This document shows positions 9,181-17,165 of a stretch of DNA of 64,000 nucleotides, in pieces. The position numbers and the translations under genes were made by a program. The DNA lies in NCBI GenBank assembly GCA_965641885.1, contig OZ282574.1, positions 930,001-994,000 on the forward strand, in the 5' to 3' direction. The DNA comes from Pseudophaeobacter sp965641885 (GTDB lineage Bacteria; Pseudomonadota; Alphaproteobacteria; Rhodobacterales; Rhodobacteraceae). Each line of letters begins with the position of its first letter. Position 1 is the first letter of the stretch. The notes below the pieces were generated by a model. The model was not told the DNA's origin, searched no databases, and was given only the letters and a program-made list of their open reading frames with translations.

Positions 9181-9259
9181 TGCAGGAACCAACAAAAACC
9201 CCCTTGCGCTATTGGGGCCTTCCTTGTCAAGACTTGCACAAACAGCAGGAGTGACCCCA

Positions 9260-9895
9260 GTGAGCGATAAGTCCGAAACCGGCGTTTCAGAAGAGGAAGC
9301 GGCACGTCACGCCTCCAAGATGGCCAAGAAAAAAGCCGCCCGTGATCGTATGATGAAAACCAAAGACGGCGAAAAGGGCCTGATCATCGTGCACACAGGC
9401 CCCGGTAAGGGCAAATCCAGTTCGGGATTCGGCATGATCATGCGCTGCATCGCGCATAAAATGCCCTCAGCCGTGGTGCAGTTCATCAAGGGCGCCTGGC
9501 AGACTGGCGAGCGCACGCTGATCGAAGAGAACTTTAGCGATCTGTGCCAGTTTTACGCGATGGGCGAGGGCTTTACCTGGGAGACCCAGGACAAGGCGCG
9601 CGATATTGCCGCGGCACAAAAAGGCTGGGAAAAGGCCAAAGAGATGATCCGCGACGAGCGCAACACCATGGTGCTGCTCGACGAGATCAATATCGCGCTG
9701 CGCTATGATTATCTTGATCTGGATGAGGTGCTGGAGTTCTTGGTGGAGGAAAAACCTGCGATGACTCATGTGGTTCTGACGGGGCGTAACGCCAAGGAAG
9801 AGCTGATCGAAATCGCTGATCTTGTCACCGATATGGGGCAAATCAAGCATCCTTTCCGCGCCGGAGTGAAGGCGCAAAAAGGTGTGGAATTTTAA
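9260..9895 (+). CDS. cobO: Cob(I)yrinic acid a,c-diamide adenosyltransferase CobO
   Basis: CobO (BtuR/CobA family) transfers the 5'-deoxyadenosyl group from ATP to the reduced cobalt. The start chosen is the GTG at 9260, eight bases after an AGGAG, which gives 211 residues. The upstream ATG at 9212 has no ribosome binding site and adds unrelated residues. The P-loop is HTGPGKGKSSS (residues 45-55), and the VQFIKGAW, ERNTMVLLDEINIALRY and HVVLTGRNAKEEL segments are typical. It is divergent from the riboswitch-led operon, so its own start region (9181-9259) probably holds a separate promoter. Confidence 0.95.
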   Translation: MSDKSETGVSEEEAARHASKMAKKKAARDRMMKTKDGEKGLIIVHTGPGKGKSSSGFGMIMRCIAHKMPSAVVQFIKGAWQTGERTLIEENFSDLCQFYAMGEGFTWETQDKARDIAAAQKGWEKAKEMIRDERNTMVLLDEINIALRYDYLDLDEVLEFLVEEKPAMTHVVLTGRNAKEELIEIADLVTDMGQIKHPFRAGVKAQKGVEF

Positions 9896-10037
9896 TCAGA
9901 CCAATTTAATCAGGCCATTTAAAAAGGCCAGGCGTGCTACCTACAGATCTGGCGTGCCAGTTACACAACAGGCGCGCCGGGCATAGGTCAGGCGCGGCCT
10001 CTGTCTGCTGCTAGCAGCGCGTCCTGCTGACGGGGTG

Positions 10038-11615
10038 TCATGCTAATGGGCGCGGGGCATTTGCGATCACATAGTCATTCACTGCCGCGCGCTGGGCATC
10101 ATCCAGGCGTAGGCCCAGCTTGGTGCGCCGCCACAGGAAATCCTCGCCGGTGCGCACCCACTCATTTGCAATGGCCCAGTTCAGCTCTTGTGCGGTGATG
10201 GTGGCGCCAAAGTCCGCGCCGAGATCTGCGCTAGACTGGGCATCGCCCAGCACATCCCAGGCCTCCAGCCCATAGGCGCGGATCAGGCGGCGTGTGGCAT
10301 AGGGGCTGAGGAAAGGATAATCAGCCGCCAGTTTCACCGTCAGCTTGGCGACATCCTCGACCGGGAAGTCGCCACCGGGCATCGCCACACCAGCCGTCCA
10401 GGGAGCGGACAGGCCGGGCAGGGCCTCGCCAATCTTGGCAAGCGCGGCTTCGGCCAGTTTTCGGTAGGTGGTGATCTTGCCACCAAAGACATTGAGCAGC
10501 GGCGCCTGAGCCTGATCTAGCGTCAGCACATATTCGCGAGTGGCAGCAGTGGCCGAGCTGGCGCCATCATCATAGAGCGGCCGCACCCCGGAATAGGTCC
10601 AGACCACATCGTCGCGGCTGATGGGTTTGTCAAAATACTGCGAGGCAAATTTGACCAGATAGTCCTGTTCCTCTGGGGTGCATTCGGGCGCAACTTCTGG
10701 GTTGGGGTGGTCCGCGTCGGTGGTGCCAATGAGGGTGTAGTCTTCTTCATAGGGGATGGCAAAAATGATGCGGCCATCCTCGCCCTGAAAGAAATAGCAG
10801 CGCCCGTGGTCAAACAGTTTCGGCACCACGATATGGCTGCCCCGCACCAGACGCACGGTCTCGCGGCTGTTTTGCCCCAGCTTTTGCCGCAGCAGATCCG
10901 CAACCCATGGCCCGCCTGCATTGACCAGCATTTTGGCGTGATGCTCTGAGGTCTCGCCGCTGGCGTGATCTTTGACCGTGACCACCCAGTGGTCGGCCCC
11001 GCGCGCGGCACTCAGCACCTCGGTACGGGTCATGATGGTTGCACCACGCGCCTGCGCGTCACGGGCGTTAAGCACAACAAGGCGGGCATCCTCGACCCAG
11101 CAGTCAGAGTATTCAAACGCCTTTTTGAATTTGGATTTCAGAGGCTTGCCAGCCGGGTCCGTTGTCAGATCCACCGAGCTTGTGCCCGGCAGGATGCCGC
11201 GCTTGCCCAGAGAGTCATATAAAAACAGTCCTAAACGGATCAGCCAGGCCGGGCGCCGCCCTTTCATCCAGGGCATAAAGGTGGTCAGCAGTTTCGAGGT
11301 TGGCGTGTCATTGTCAAACCGCATGTCTTTGTGAAAGGGCAGAACAAAGCGCATCGGCCAGGAGATATGCGGCATGGCCCGCAGTAGAACTTCGCGTTCA
11401 ATCAGGGCCTCGCGCACCAGGCGGAACTCAAAATACTCCAGATAGCGCAGGCCGCCATGGAACAGTTTTGTCGAGGCCGAGGAGGTGGCCGAGGCCAGAT
11501 CGTTCATCTCAGCCAGGGTCACAGAGAGGCCGCGTCCGGCGGCGTCGCGGGCGATGCCGCAGCCATTGATGCCGCCGCCAATGATAAAGAGATCGGTGAT
11601 CTTTGGATCAGTCAT
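10038..11615 (-). CDS. glpD: Aerobic glycerol-3-phosphate dehydrogenase GlpD
   Basis: GlpD oxidises sn-glycerol 3-phosphate to dihydroxyacetone phosphate and feeds electrons to quinone at the inner membrane. The 525-residue protein opens with the FAD-binding motif IIGGGINGCGIARDAAGRG, followed by the family motif STKLFHGGLRYLEYF, and carries RLVRGSHIVVP and FGGKITTYRKLAE further on. The length is normal for the FAD-dependent enzyme. It overlaps the upstream glpR by eight bases, so enzyme and regulator are one unit. No glpF/glpK or ABC transporter lies in the window. Confidence 0.96.
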   Translation of the reverse strand: MTDPKITDLFIIGGGINGCGIARDAAGRGLSVTLAEMNDLASATSSASTKLFHGGLRYLEYFEFRLVREALIEREVLLRAMPHISWPMRFVLPFHKDMRFDNDTPTSKLLTTFMPWMKGRRPAWLIRLGLFLYDSLGKRGILPGTSSVDLTTDPAGKPLKSKFKKAFEYSDCWVEDARLVVLNARDAQARGATIMTRTEVLSAARGADHWVVTVKDHASGETSEHHAKMLVNAGGPWVADLLRQKLGQNSRETVRLVRGSHIVVPKLFDHGRCYFFQGEDGRIIFAIPYEEDYTLIGTTDADHPNPEVAPECTPEEQDYLVKFASQYFDKPISRDDVVWTYSGVRPLYDDGASSATAATREYVLTLDQAQAPLLNVFGGKITTYRKLAEAALAKIGEALPGLSAPWTAGVAMPGGDFPVEDVAKLTVKLAADYPFLSPYATRRLIRAYGLEAWDVLGDAQSSADLGADFGATITAQELNWAIANEWVRTGEDFLWRRTKLGLRLDDAQRAAVNDYVIANAPRPLA

Positions 11616-12393
11616 TTTCGGGACTTTCGTTTTGCTCAGTGCAGAGGATGCGGCAGCCTGCGACGCGCGCAGCCTCGCGGAATTTTTCAGGTGGGCTGTG
11701 GTCTGTGATCACCACATCCAGATCAGAGAGGCCGCAGATCCGGACCGGTGCAGAGAGGCTGAACTTGCTGCTGTCACACAGAAGAATTTTGTTGCGAGCG
11801 TTTCTCAGGATTGCCCGTGCCACCGAGACTTCGCTGGGGTCATGGTCCAAAACCGCGCCATCTTCATCCAGGGCCGAGGCACCAATGATGGCATAGTCTA
11901 CCTTGTAGCGAGAGATGAACTCTACGGCGTCTTCGCCAATGATGGCGCCGTCGCTTTGCCGGACAGTGCCGCCCACAAGGATCAGATCCTTGGTTTCTCC
12001 ACCGATCATCAGGTTGATAATGTTAATGTTATTGGACAGGACCGTCAGGCCGCGATGGTTCGCGAGCGCGCGGGCGGCCTGTTCGGTGGAGGTGCCGATA
12101 TTCAGCGCCAGGGAGCAACTGTCGGGGATAAGATCCGCCAGCACGGTCGCCATGGCCTGTTTTGCGGCAGCGTTTTGTTTGCGCCGGTCCGCATAGGCGC
12201 GATTGGCGGCAGAGCTGACGCGCACTGCGCCGCCATGGACCCGCGACAGCGCACCCCGCGCCGAGAGGTCGCGCAGGTCAGTGCGAATGGTTTGAAGGGA
12301 GACGCCAAATTGCACCGACAGGCCCTCCACCTCCACCCGATCCTGGGTGTTGAGCAGTTCCAGAATTTGGCTGTGGCGAGTCGTGGCGTCCAT
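11608..12393 (-). CDS. glpR: DeoR-family glycerol-3-phosphate regulon repressor GlpR
   Basis: This 261-residue DeoR-family regulator has an N-terminal winged helix (RHSQILELLNTQDRVEVEGL then FGVSLQTIRTDL) with the DeoR signature SRVHGGAV around residue 50, and a C-terminal sugar-phosphate-sensing domain (NIGTSTEQAA, VLSNNINI, CDSSKF). Being fused in an operon with glpD, it is most likely GlpR, repressing until glycerol 3-phosphate binds. It is preceded by repeated TTTCNTT elements that may be its operator. Confidence 0.9.
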   Translation of the reverse strand: MDATTRHSQILELLNTQDRVEVEGLSVQFGVSLQTIRTDLRDLSARGALSRVHGGAVRVSSAANRAYADRRKQNAAAKQAMATVLADLIPDSCSLALNIGTSTEQAARALANHRGLTVLSNNINIINLMIGGETKDLILVGGTVRQSDGAIIGEDAVEFISRYKVDYAIIGASALDEDGAVLDHDPSEVSVARAILRNARNKILLCDSSKFSLSAPVRICGLSDLDVVITDHSPPEKFREAARVAGCRILCTEQNESPEND

Positions 12394-12443
12394 GGGTTTT
12401 CCTTTTGAGGCTGTTTCCTAGCGGATTTTCAGAAATGAGTCAC

Positions 12444-12470
12444 GTTTCATTTTCGTTATGCTTTCGTATT
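12444..12470 (-). promoter_or_regulatory. Possible GlpR operator upstream of glpR-glpD
   Basis: Three near-repeats (GTTTCATT, TTTTCGTTA, CTTTCGTATT) follow one another just upstream of glpR. DeoR-family repressors often bind such short direct repeats, and TTTCGTT-like half-sites are typical of alphaproteobacterial GlpR. This is inference from position and repetition alone. Confidence 0.4.
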
Positions 12471-12542
12471 TGCGCGAGTTGCGAAAAAGAAAAGGCGCAG
12501 CCGAAGCCACGCCACTAGAGCTGCTCTTTGCACAATGTTGGT

Positions 12543-13628
12543 TCAGCCGAGACGGATGAGGTGGTTGTCCCAGGCCAGACTGTGATGGCTCAACGCCTTT
12601 ACTTTGGGCCCTTGCAGGGCAAACAGCTTACCGTCACCGCTGCTGGCAATAAAGCCGTTTGGCGCTGTGATCAGACCGCAAACATCGCGCAACTGGTACT
12701 CGCGTAGCATCTGGCCACTTGCAGTATCCATCACCTGTACGACGCCCCCCCGCGGCGAGGTGACGGCAATCAGGCTGCCATCGGCGCTAAAGGCGAGCGA
12801 GCCGCCATAGCCCTGCAGATTGCGCCGCCGGGGGTCGTCTTCGGCCAGCAGTTGAGGCGCCGCGCCTGGGCGATAGAGGCCCACAATTGGCACGTCATCG
12901 CCAAGATCTCCCTGCCACTGCATGGCAAAGCCGAGGCTGCCATCCTGGGCCTGGGCAAGATGGCGGATCGAGTTCAGGTGCAGGTCCGCCGACAGCTCTA
13001 CCTTGTCCAGTCGTTGTCCGTCGAGCGACAGCAGGCTCAGGTTGGGACGCATCTGGGGCAGGTTTAGTTTGGCACGGCCACTGTCGGGGTGGGTCTCGAT
13101 ACCGCCATTGGCGATGGCGAGCTGCATTTTGCCACCCTGTTGGCGCAGCAGCATGTCATGCGGGCCGATACCGCCAGAGCGAAAGCTGGTGAGACGCGTG
13201 TAGGCATTTTCGGCGTCCCATACGCCCACAATGCCGCGGCTGTTTTCATAATCATTCTCTGTGGTGAACAGTCGTGTGCCATCCGGAGTGAAAACTCCGT
13301 GCCCATAAAAGTGGTGCCCCTGTGGCGGCTGCAGCCGGGCCAGACGCGCGCCGGTCCGACAATTGATCACATCCGCAAAACGCCCCGGGCGGCGGGCAAA
13401 GGCCACGGCCTCGGGGCGCTGCGGATGGGCGGCGGCGGCATGGCCCCGATCTGGCAGCGGACAGCGAAAAAGCACAGCCCCTGTGGTGGAGAGCCCGGCC
13501 AGCAGGTAGCTGCCATCAGGTGTCTTTGCGGCAGAGAGAAAAGCTGGACCGCCAAGGTCGGCCCAGCTTGGGCCGGGCGTCAGGCCCGAAGCCAGAAGCC
13601 CGGCCAGAAATCCGCGTCGCGTGGTCAT
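12543..13628 (-). CDS. DUF1513 domain protein of the imelysin iron cluster
   Basis: This 361-residue exported protein belongs to DUF1513, a beta-propeller-like family of unknown function. It starts at the ATG at 13628, with AAAGGA eight bases upstream; an upstream frame to 13718 overlaps the imelysin gene and looks like read-through. The N-terminus TTRRGFLAGLLASG is a twin-arginine-like signal followed by ASA-type cleavage residues. Repeated blade-like motifs (TPDGSYLLAG, TPDGTRLFTTEN, GPHDMLL, LAFSADGSLIAV) are seen. It ends the bfd-bfr-DUF1111-imelysin-DUF1513 operon, where such proteins are regularly found. A role in periplasmic iron handling is inference. Confidence 0.85.
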   Translation of the reverse strand: MTTRRGFLAGLLASGLTPGPSWADLGGPAFLSAAKTPDGSYLLAGLSTTGAVLFRCPLPDRGHAAAAHPQRPEAVAFARRPGRFADVINCRTGARLARLQPPQGHHFYGHGVFTPDGTRLFTTENDYENSRGIVGVWDAENAYTRLTSFRSGGIGPHDMLLRQQGGKMQLAIANGGIETHPDSGRAKLNLPQMRPNLSLLSLDGQRLDKVELSADLHLNSIRHLAQAQDGSLGFAMQWQGDLGDDVPIVGLYRPGAAPQLLAEDDPRRRNLQGYGGSLAFSADGSLIAVTSPRGGVVQVMDTASGQMLREYQLRDVCGLITAPNGFIASSGDGKLFALQGPKVKALSHHSLAWDNHLIRLG

Positions 13629-13653
13629 GTGCTGTCCTTTACCTTTTGGCTCT

Positions 13654-14670
13654 CTAGTCGCCGTCCAGAGAATTGAACCCGGCCAGAACCCCCAGAGCGG
13701 CGCCCAGCTCGTGCTCAATCAGCAGGCGCAGATCGTTGATCTCTTGTTGCAGGGCCTCAATGCGAAACCGGCTGGCCGGGTCTGAGACACCTTCGAGGCG
13801 GGGATCATCCAGTCGCTGCGCGCGGCTGATGGGTTTCAGAAAGGCCGCGTCGATCAGTTCAGCCAAAGGCTGGTCACCATCCGCCAGCGCTGTGGCCAGG
13901 GGGTGCAGGGACTGCAGCGCCAGCACGATGTGGTGCTGGCTGCGCCCTGACCGCCAAGCCTCGGCGCGTTTTGGGCGGGGGGCGTCAAAACTGCCAAGGG
14001 GGCGGCCCAGCCGCATATCAGCCAGCATCTGCAATCCGGTATTAAGTGACTTATAAAGTTCCTGTTTTACCTCCGACTTGTCGGCATATCGCCCCGAGGC
14101 GTGGCGCATCTGGTCGGCGTAGCTGTCAACCCAGTCGCGATTGATGGCAGCAGCAGTACTGGCGATGTCCTGGCTGAGCGCCTGAACCAGCTGACAGCTG
14201 AAGGCCGTTTCGGGCTGGCTGTTTAGGGCCGGGTCATAGAGCAGGTATTCCAGCGCGTAAAACCCGCGCCCGGCGATGGAGGTTTTGGCAAATTCCTCAG
14301 CGGCCAGGGCTGTGGTGTCTTGTTTGCGCAGAACTGCGCCCAGCGTTTTGGGGATCTTGCCGCGACTGTCGGGCCAAAAGGACAGGGCAAAGGCGCGGTT
14401 TTCTGCTTCGGTGGGGCCAAACCGCAGGTGGCTTACCTTGATCCAGGCATCAAATGCGGCGCCAAAGGCGTTTTCTAGCCTTTCATCCCCTGCGTGACAG
14501 GCGGACTGGCTGGTTTGGGCGAGATCCTGGCTCATCTCTGTCAGGGCCATCATGCCGGGCAGGATCTGGTCGTCTATGATCTCATCCACCATGTCAGCGC
14601 GCAGGGCGGTGGCTGTGAGGCAGACTGTCAGGCAGGCGGTGGCAACAAGGCTCAGGACGATATGTTTCAT
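13654..14670 (-). CDS. Imelysin-family periplasmic protein, motif-variant paralogue
   Basis: This 338-residue protein has an N-terminal signal peptide (hydrophobic stretch at about residues 4-23, ending ALRA) and the imelysin/EfeO-like helical fold, recognised by FDAWIKVSHLRFGP and the core motif at residues 136-141. In classic imelysins that motif is GxHxxE; here it reads GFYALE, with tyrosine (Y138) in place of the histidine while E141 is kept. The other imelysin at 18268 keeps the histidine. The gene is one base downstream of the DUF1111 gene (stop at 14672) and 25 bases before DUF1513. It is probably part of an iron-uptake or sensing complex, and its substrate is unknown. Confidence 0.85.
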   Translation of the reverse strand: MKHIVLSLVATACLTVCLTATALRADMVDEIIDDQILPGMMALTEMSQDLAQTSQSACHAGDERLENAFGAAFDAWIKVSHLRFGPTEAENRAFALSFWPDSRGKIPKTLGAVLRKQDTTALAAEEFAKTSIAGRGFYALEYLLYDPALNSQPETAFSCQLVQALSQDIASTAAAINRDWVDSYADQMRHASGRYADKSEVKQELYKSLNTGLQMLADMRLGRPLGSFDAPRPKRAEAWRSGRSQHHIVLALQSLHPLATALADGDQPLAELIDAAFLKPISRAQRLDDPRLEGVSDPASRFRIEALQQEINDLRLLIEHELGAALGVLAGFNSLDGD

Positions 14671-14671
14671 G

Positions 14672-16264
14672 TCAAAGGCTCTCTAGAAAACGAATGAGGG
14701 CAGCACGATCAGTGGGTGCGAGGGAGATGATACGATCACGTGCGGCTTCGGCCTCGCCGTCATGCCAAAGCACGGCTTCCAGCAAGGTGCGGGCACGGCC
14801 GTCGTGCAGATAGGTGGCGTTGGGGTTGACCTGTTTGGTCAGGCCAAGGCCCCACAGTGGCGGGGTGCGCCACTCGCGGCCGGTGGCACGCCCCTCGGGG
14901 CGGTTGTCGGCCAGGCCCTCTCCCATATCGTGCAGCAACAGATCGCTATAGGGCCAGATCAGCTGAAAGCTGTTCTCGGGGCGGTCCGATAAGCGCTGGG
15001 TGACAAATTTGGGGGTGTGGCAGCTGCTGCAGCCGCTGGTGTAGAACAGCTCTTTGCCGCGCAGGACCTCAGGGGTGGCGATGTCACGTCGTGCAGGGAC
15101 CGCAAGGTTGCGGGCATAGAAGGTCACCAGATCCATATTGGCCTGATCAATTTCTGTGCCGCGCACATCCCCATCGCCATGGGGGCTGTTGCGGCAGGCA
15201 GTTTGCTGCGCGGTGCAGTCACCGGCTGCGGCTGGAAACAGCGGCGTTGAGATGCCAATATCGCCGGAAAAGGCAGCGGCTGATTGTTGGTGCAGGGTGG
15301 GCATTCCGGCCTTGTGACCAAAGCGGCCGAGCATGATTTGATTGAATTCGCGCGACCAGGTCAGGTTGGCACGCCCCGAGATACCATCCGCGTTTTGGTC
15401 ATCCTCATCGACATTGGCGAGGATATCTTTGGTGGAAATAGCCTCCAGCAGCCCAAGGCCAATCATGGCAGGTGCCAGCCGTGGCGACAGCATGGCCTGC
15501 GCGTGCAGCGGGCCATAGCCTAAGGCGCCTGCCTGATATGCCGGAACGCGCAGGGTCGCGACCTCATCTCCTGCCAGAGCGATGGCACGTTCCGTATAGC
15601 TGATCTGCAGCCGGTATTCCGCAGGCACGCCGGGCCGCGAGAAATCCTGCAGCTGACCGCCATAGATGGGATCCGGCGCTGTGCCTATATAGTCGGTCAC
15701 GGCCTGCAAGGTCTCCGGGGGCTCTGCGGGAATGGAAATCCGCAGAAACATCGATGCGGCGCGATAGTCGGGGTCCTCAGGCACCACACCACGGCCATCC
15801 TTTATGTGGCAGCGTTGACAGGAGCGCGCATTGTAAAGCGGCCCAAGCCCGTCAGAGGCCAGTGTGGAGGCGGGGGAAAACACCCAGATCTTTTTGAACA
15901 AACCATTGCCGAGCTTGAATTCCAGCTCTTGCTCAAACGACAGGTTAGCCGCGTGCTGCGAGAAAGCCTCTTCATCATGGCGCGCCCGCGTGGTGGCGCT
16001 GCCTGCGGGTTTTTTCTCAAAGGGCTCGGGGGCTGTGAAATCGACAGCAGGGGCGGTGACCGCGCCAATGCGGGCGCTTTCCTCGGGGGTGCGGGGGAGG
16101 GTGTTCAGGTGCGGATCGTCAAAATCAAAAACAGAGAGATCCAGGGCAGAGAGATCTAGGGCAGAGAGATCCAGGGCAGAGGCGGGATTGGCTGCCGCAA
16201 ACACGGCAGCCAACAGGAATTTACTCTTCAATCGCTTCCATTTTTGTGGCGTTGAGTTGTGCAT
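14672..16264 (-). CDS. Di-haem cytochrome c oxidoreductase (DUF1111)
   Basis: This periplasmic di-haem protein of the DUF1111 (di-haem oxidoreductase) family carries two CxxCH haem sites. With the start at 16264 these are CQRCH at residues 149-153 and CSSCH at 412-416. A signal peptide (KSKFLLAAVFAAANPASA) is present. The start is uncertain: ATG 16264 gives 530 residues, and TTG 16231 would give a neater signal peptide of 519 residues in total. Either way the start overlaps the bfr 3' end. Just after the signal come three LDLSA-type repeats encoded by 15-bp tandem repeats. The family is often partnered with imelysins in iron-regulated loci; ferrous/ferric redox cycling is a plausible but unproven role. 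Confidence 0.87.
   Translation of the reverse strand: MHNSTPQKWKRLKSKFLLAAVFAAANPASALDLSALDLSALDLSVFDFDDPHLNTLPRTPEESARIGAVTAPAVDFTAPEPFEKKPAGSATTRARHDEEAFSQHAANLSFEQELEFKLGNGLFKKIWVFSPASTLASDGLGPLYNARSCQRCHIKDGRGVVPEDPDYRAASMFLRISIPAEPPETLQAVTDYIGTAPDPIYGGQLQDFSRPGVPAEYRLQISYTERAIALAGDEVATLRVPAYQAGALGYGPLHAQAMLSPRLAPAMIGLGLLEAISTKDILANVDEDDQNADGISGRANLTWSREFNQIMLGRFGHKAGMPTLHQQSAAAFSGDIGISTPLFPAAAGDCTAQQTACRNSPHGDGDVRGTEIDQANMDLVTFYARNLAVPARRDIATPEVLRGKELFYTSGCSSCHTPKFVTQRLSDRPENSFQLIWPYSDLLLHDMGEGLADNRPEGRATGREWRTPPLWGLGLTKQVNPNATYLHDGRARTLLEAVLWHDGEAEAARDRIISLAPTDRAALIRFLESL
16133..16177. repeat. 15-bp tandem repeat, 3 copies, coding for LDLSA
   Basis: AGAGAGATCCAGGGC is repeated at 16133, 16148 and 16163 with one base change in the middle copy. 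On the minus strand it encodes three LDLSA-like units right after the signal peptide of the di-haem protein. The unit length is a multiple of three, so copy number could vary without breaking the frame. Confidence 0.9.
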
Positions 16265-16709
16265 AGTTTTCGGCGCCAATCCGGTCGTGCAGTTCAAGTT
16301 GTGTTTCGAGGAAGTCAATATGACCTTCTTCGTCCGCCATGAGGGATTCAAACAGTTTCATGGTCACGTAGTCGCCAGCATCGTTACAGACATCGCGGGC
16401 TTCTTTGTAGAGCGCCCGGGCGCTCTCTTCGGCTGCAAGGTCACATTCCAGCGTTTCTTTTGGCGTCTGACCAATGCGCAGCGAGTCTAGTTTTTGCAAA
16501 TTGGGGTGGCCGCCGAGAAACAGGATGCGTTCAATCAGGCTGTCCGCGTGCTGCATCTCTTCGATGCTTTCTTCGCGGCTCTTTTTCGCCATGCTGCCCA
16601 GCCCCCAGTCGTCCTGCAGACGATAGTGGAGCCAATACTGGCTGACGGCGGTCAGCTCATGGCGCAGCGCTTTGTTGAGATATTCGATTACTTTGGGGTC
16701 GCCCTTCAT
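16221..16709 (-). CDS. bfr: Bacterioferritin
   Basis: Bacterioferritin stores iron as a mineral core in a 24-subunit shell. The 162-residue protein has every key residue at its standard place: the di-iron ferroxidase ligands E18, E51, H54, E94, E127 and H130, and M52, which binds haem b between subunits. It follows bfd with a 53-base overlap, and its 3' end overlaps the di-haem gene start. Expression is probably set by the palindromes upstream of bfd. Confidence 0.97.
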   Translation of the reverse strand: MKGDPKVIEYLNKALRHELTAVSQYWLHYRLQDDWGLGSMAKKSREESIEEMQHADSLIERILFLGGHPNLQKLDSLRIGQTPKETLECDLAAEESARALYKEARDVCNDAGDYVTMKLFESLMADEEGHIDFLETQLELHDRIGAENYAQLNATKMEAIEE

Positions 16710-16950
16710 AGGTGCTCTCCTGAGTTGCTCTGCGACGCAGGTTTTGCAACTGCGCCGGAACTTTCATCTTATCATTGGAACGCATGGTGTCGAGAAGAAG
16801 TGGCATACAGCCGCCGCAATCTGCCGCCTTGCCAAGCGCATGGTAGATTTTACCTGGGGTTATAATGGTGTCGGGGTCCGACGTGCGCATCCAGTCAATA
16901 GCCGCATGGACATCATGGTCGGTGATTTGGGTGCAGTGACATATGATCAT
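16657..16950 (-). CDS. bfd: Bacterioferritin-associated ferredoxin Bfd
   Basis: Bfd is a 2Fe-2S protein that reduces the bacterioferritin core so that iron can be released. The start chosen is ATG 16950, which puts the Fer2_BFD fold at the N-terminus (MIICHCTQITDHDV). The cluster ligands are C4, C6, C45 and C48 (CHC and CGGC). At 97 residues it is longer than the usual 60-85. Its tail (YEGRPQSNRISQQSAAP) lies in the 53 bases that overlap bfr in another frame. Confidence 0.93.
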   Translation of the reverse strand: MIICHCTQITDHDVHAAIDWMRTSDPDTIITPGKIYHALGKAADCGGCMPLLLDTMRSNDKMKVPAQLQNLRRRATQESTYEGRPQSNRISQQSAAP

Positions 16951-16998
16951 ACGCGTGGTCCCCGAAGTGTTTTGTGTCGCTGCAAGGCTGACGTCTTT

Positions 16999-17053
16999 AA
17001 TATCTGACAAAAACTATAGGGATACAAGGTGGTAATCTGATTGTTTTTATCAG
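16999..17053 (-). promoter_or_regulatory. Iron-responsive promoter of bfd-bfr operon
   Basis: A perfect palindrome CTGATTGTTTTTATCAG (17037-17053; CTGA-N9-TCAG) resembles the Iron-Rhodo/RirA-type box (TGA-N9-TCA) known from computational studies of Rhodobacterales. A degenerate second copy (CTGACAAAAACTATAGG) lies at 17004-17020. On the minus strand a TTGTAT (17027-17022) and GATATT (17004-16999) with a 17-base spacer form a plausible promoter, so the degenerate site sits in the spacer and the perfect site just upstream. Confidence 0.7.
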
Positions 17054-17070
17054 GTAAGAGAATTCGACAC

Positions 17071-17097
17071 AAAAAAAGGCCGCAGAAACTGCGGCCC
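17071..17097 (-). terminator. Rho-independent terminator after the porin gene
   Basis: The perfect stem GGCCGCAG/CTGCGGCC (17078-17085 and 17089-17096) with a 3-base loop is followed on the minus strand by seven T residues. It ends the hemP-imelysin-porin transcript just before the bfd promoter. Confidence 0.93.
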
Positions 17098-17165
17098 TTT
17101 CCGGTTTACACCGACTTGCCTCATCAGGTCCGAGGGAACGAATGCCTGGTGAGGCGAGCTTGTGT

